A stretch of DNA of 64,000 nucleotides from Myxococcales bacterium (GTDB taxonomy: Bacteria > Myxococcota_A > Polyangia > Polyangiales > Houyiibacteriaceae): assembly GCA_029863605.1 (NCBI GenBank), contig JAOTVB010000002.1, forward strand, positions 62,001 to 126,000, in the 5' to 3' direction. The notes beneath the pieces were generated by a model. The model had not been told where the DNA came from. It did no database searches and saw only the letters and a program-made list of their open reading frames with translations. The number at the start of each line of letters is the position of its first letter. The first letter of the stretch is position 1. The translations under genes and the position numbers were made by a program. Of the stretch, positions 62,443-64,000 are shown piece after piece.

Positions 62443-62526
62443 AGGGGCGGGACCATAGAGAGGGCAGCTCATCGCTGCAAGGCCGCAGCCTGTGAATACC
62501 TTGCGACCGCGCGGTGCCTCGGGTAA

Positions 62527-62540
62527 TGAATGCTCATTCA
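62527..62540. promoter_or_regulatory. TGAATG-CT-CATTCA palindrome, operator-like
   Basis: A perfect 14-bp palindrome 14 nt before the acyl-CoA dehydrogenase ATG and about 85 nt upstream of the divergent antiporter gene. Its half-site TGAATG/CATTCA equals the arms of the TGAATG...CATTCA sites described for FadR-type TetR regulators of fatty-acid degradation in Bacillus, though with shorter spacing. A repressor bound here would block the dehydrogenase transcript. Confidence 0.55.
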
Positions 62541-62554
62541 GTCAGGGAGTTGGC

Positions 62555-63697
62555 ATGGAACGCACCATTTTCTCCGAGGACCACGACATCTTTCGCCGCA
62601 ACTTTCGACAGTTCGTCGACACTCGGGTCGTGCCGCGACAGGCCAAGTGGCGCGAGCAGGGAGTGGTCGACCGCGAGATCTGGTTGGAGGCGGGCAGCGC
62701 CGGGTTTTTGTGCCCGTGGCTCGACGAGGAATACGGAGGTCCCGGCGGGGACTTCTTGCATTCTGTCGTGGTGATGGAGGAGCTTGCTCGAGCGTACGAG
62801 TCAGGTTGGGCAGCGGGCCTCCACTCCGACATCATCGTGCCGTACATCGAGGCCTTCGGGACCCCGGAGCAGAAGAAACAATGGCTTCCCAAATGTGCCA
62901 GTGGTGAGGTGATCACGGCACTCGCGATGACCGAGCCAGGTACCGGATCCGACCTCGCAGCCATTGCCATGACCGCCAAGCGGGATGGCGACGAGTACGT
63001 GCTGAACGGGGCCAAGACCTTCATTTCGAATGGCATGTCCTGTGATCTCGTGGTGGTAGCGGCGCGGACTGAAAATTCGGAAGACCCACACCGGAGCGTT
63101 TCGTTGTTCCTGGTCGAAGGTGATCGGCCTGGCTTCATTCGAGGCCCCAAGCTGGAGAAGATGGGTCTCGAGAGTCAGGACACCGCCGAGCTGGCGTTCG
63201 ACGACTGCCGGATTCCTGCGACGAACCTCATCGGCCAAGAAGGCGGCGGCTTCATGATGCTCATGCAGAACCTCCAGCAGGAACGACTGACGGTGGGCGT
63301 CATGTCCCAGGCAGGCGCTGAGAAGGTTTTGGAAGAAACCATCGCGTACACCAAGGAACGAAAGGCGTTCGGCCGCCCGATTTCGAAGTTTCAGAACACG
63401 CAGTTCAAGCTGGCCGAGTGCGCGACCGAGATCGAAATCGGCCGCGCTTTCCTCGACAAGCTGCTGGCCGAGCACGTCGCCGGCAAATACTTAGTCAAAG
63501 AGTGCTCCATGGCGAAGTATTGGCTCTCCGAGATGCAGGGACGGGTCGTCGATACCTGCCTTCAGTTCTACGGCGGCTATGGCTACATGCTGGAGTACCC
63601 AATCAGCCGTGCCTTCATGGATGCGCGCGTGCAGCGGATTTACGCGGGCACCAACGAGATCATGAAAGTCATCATTGCGAAGCAGATGGGTCTGTAA
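62555..63697 (+). CDS. acyl-CoA dehydrogenase
   Basis: FAD enzyme oxidising acyl-CoA to enoyl-CoA, 380 residues from ATG 62555, which is preceded by GGGAG. The signature LAMTEPGTGSDLAAI is near residue 120, FISNGMSCDLVVVAAR near 155, LAFDDCRIPATNLIG near 210, and the helical C-terminal domain has RKAFGRPISKFQNTQFKLAE and FYGGYGYMLEYPISRAFMDAR. The catalytic Glu fits YAGTNEIMKVIIAKQM at the end (after the short-chain pattern). It is a probable short/medium-chain or isovaleryl-type enzyme. The next gene, a LuxR-type regulator, starts 75 nt on. Confidence 0.92.
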   Translation: MERTIFSEDHDIFRRNFRQFVDTRVVPRQAKWREQGVVDREIWLEAGSAGFLCPWLDEEYGGPGGDFLHSVVVMEELARAYESGWAAGLHSDIIVPYIEAFGTPEQKKQWLPKCASGEVITALAMTEPGTGSDLAAIAMTAKRDGDEYVLNGAKTFISNGMSCDLVVVAARTENSEDPHRSVSLFLVEGDRPGFIRGPKLEKMGLESQDTAELAFDDCRIPATNLIGQEGGGFMMLMQNLQQERLTVGVMSQAGAEKVLEETIAYTKERKAFGRPISKFQNTQFKLAECATEIEIGRAFLDKLLAEHVAGKYLVKECSMAKYWLSEMQGRVVDTCLQFYGGYGYMLEYPISRAFMDARVQRIYAGTNEIMKVIIAKQMGL

Positions 63698-63772
63698 GGG
63701 ATGGGTTCATCCCTCAGCCGAGACGCAAATGGCAGCTTGACCAACTCATCGGTTGTGTAGATCCTCTTGATC

Positions 63773-64000
63773 GTGCCGGAGAGTCCCGATCCCAGAGACG
63801 ATGGCGGTTCGCGAGACGAGCCGGCTGGCCCGGACAAAAAGCCCGAAACCGAGGCGGGTCCCCGAGTGAGCCGAATCCGCGTTGGCGACGCGGACATCCT
63901 CGTGTTGAGCGTTCCGCTGCCGAAGCTTTGCTATCCCGAGGGCACGACGTCGGCGGAGCACGAGATCATCGATTTGGTGCTGCAGGGGTTGACGCCCAAG
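63773..64000 (+). CDS. LuxR-type (GerE) transcription regulator, N-terminal part (runs off window)
   Basis: The frame from GTG 63773 stays open to the edge (76 codons). A proline/acid-rich N-terminus is followed by RIRVGDADILVLSVPLP and then TSAEHEIIDLVLQGLTPK, which resembles the first helix of the LuxR/GerE helix-turn-helix (LTxAExEVLxLVxxGLSNKEIA). The DNA-recognition part lies beyond the window. TTG 63767 in frame is an alternative start. It may regulate the neighbouring acyl-CoA dehydrogenase, which is inference. Confidence 0.6.
   Translation, partial: MPESPDPRDDGGSRDEPAGPDKKPETEAGPRVSRIRVGDADILVLSVPLPKLCYPEGTTSAEHEIIDLVLQGLTPK

Noticed and set aside
1-64000. CRISPR arrays, insertion sequences, prophage or rRNA genes
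   Set aside because: I saw no spaced short repeats, transposase or integrase domains, or rRNA sequence in the window.

Overview
The window is one contiguous piece of a high-GC bacterial chromosome. Its gene content points to the Myxococcota (former Deltaproteobacteria): J-domain/DnaK paralogues, FHA, TPR, PilZ and TSP3-OmpA proteins, many small lipoproteins, a complete GspC-to-GspN type II secretion operon with a sigma-54 response regulator, and frequent GTG/TTG starts with 4-nt ATGA/GTGA gene overlaps. This taxonomic call is an inference; no rRNA gene is present. Coding density is very high. No gap exceeds about 230 bases; the longest are 13454-13684, 15971-16184 and 18012-18221.

Left part (1-13.5 kb, mostly +). 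The end of argD and argF are followed, inside the same run, by three genes for a J-domain/TPR protein, a divergent DnaK and a small protein that shares a domain with the J-protein; then comes argG. Next are a CorC/HlyC-type membrane protein, a phosphoesterase, a MerR-TPR fusion coupled to pdxH, a cold-shock protein, a signal-less BtuF-like protein, a PilZ protein, panD and tRNA-Leu(UAA).

A 4.7-kb segment (alaA, a lipoprotein gene, a secreted glycoside hydrolase) lies between the tRNA-Leu region and a second, truncated copy of the tRNA 5' end. The middle (18-32 kb) holds small lipoproteins, a pfkB-mtnP pair, an FHA-FHA-TM-TPR protein followed by an OmpA/TSP3 outer-membrane protein, an M50 protease with a membrane-protein neighbour, and an operon of a GH15 enzyme with two membrane proteins that resemble histidine kinases but seem to have lost their ATP-binding motifs.

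From 49.2 kb down to 31.8 kb (all -) lie a sigma-54 response regulator, a near-consensus -24/-12 promoter, gspC-D-E-F-[GspG-like]-G-H-I-J-K-L-M-N, an RpoH-type sigma factor and rsmI. The right part (49-64 kb) holds a radical SAM protein, a phosphoesterase, cysH, a glutathione reductase-like gene, uncharacterised genes including a UPF0262 member, an App1-type phosphatase, a HEAT protein, mfd, a Kef-type antiporter, an acyl-CoA dehydrogenase with a palindromic operator-like site, and the start of a LuxR-type regulator cut by the window edge.

The best leads for something undescribed are the tandem pseudo-histidine kinases, the chaperone trio inside the arginine operon, the truncated tRNA repeat, and the T2SS module with its non-cleavable GspG-like protein and sigma-54 promoter. 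No CRISPR array, insertion sequence, integrase or rRNA gene was seen.
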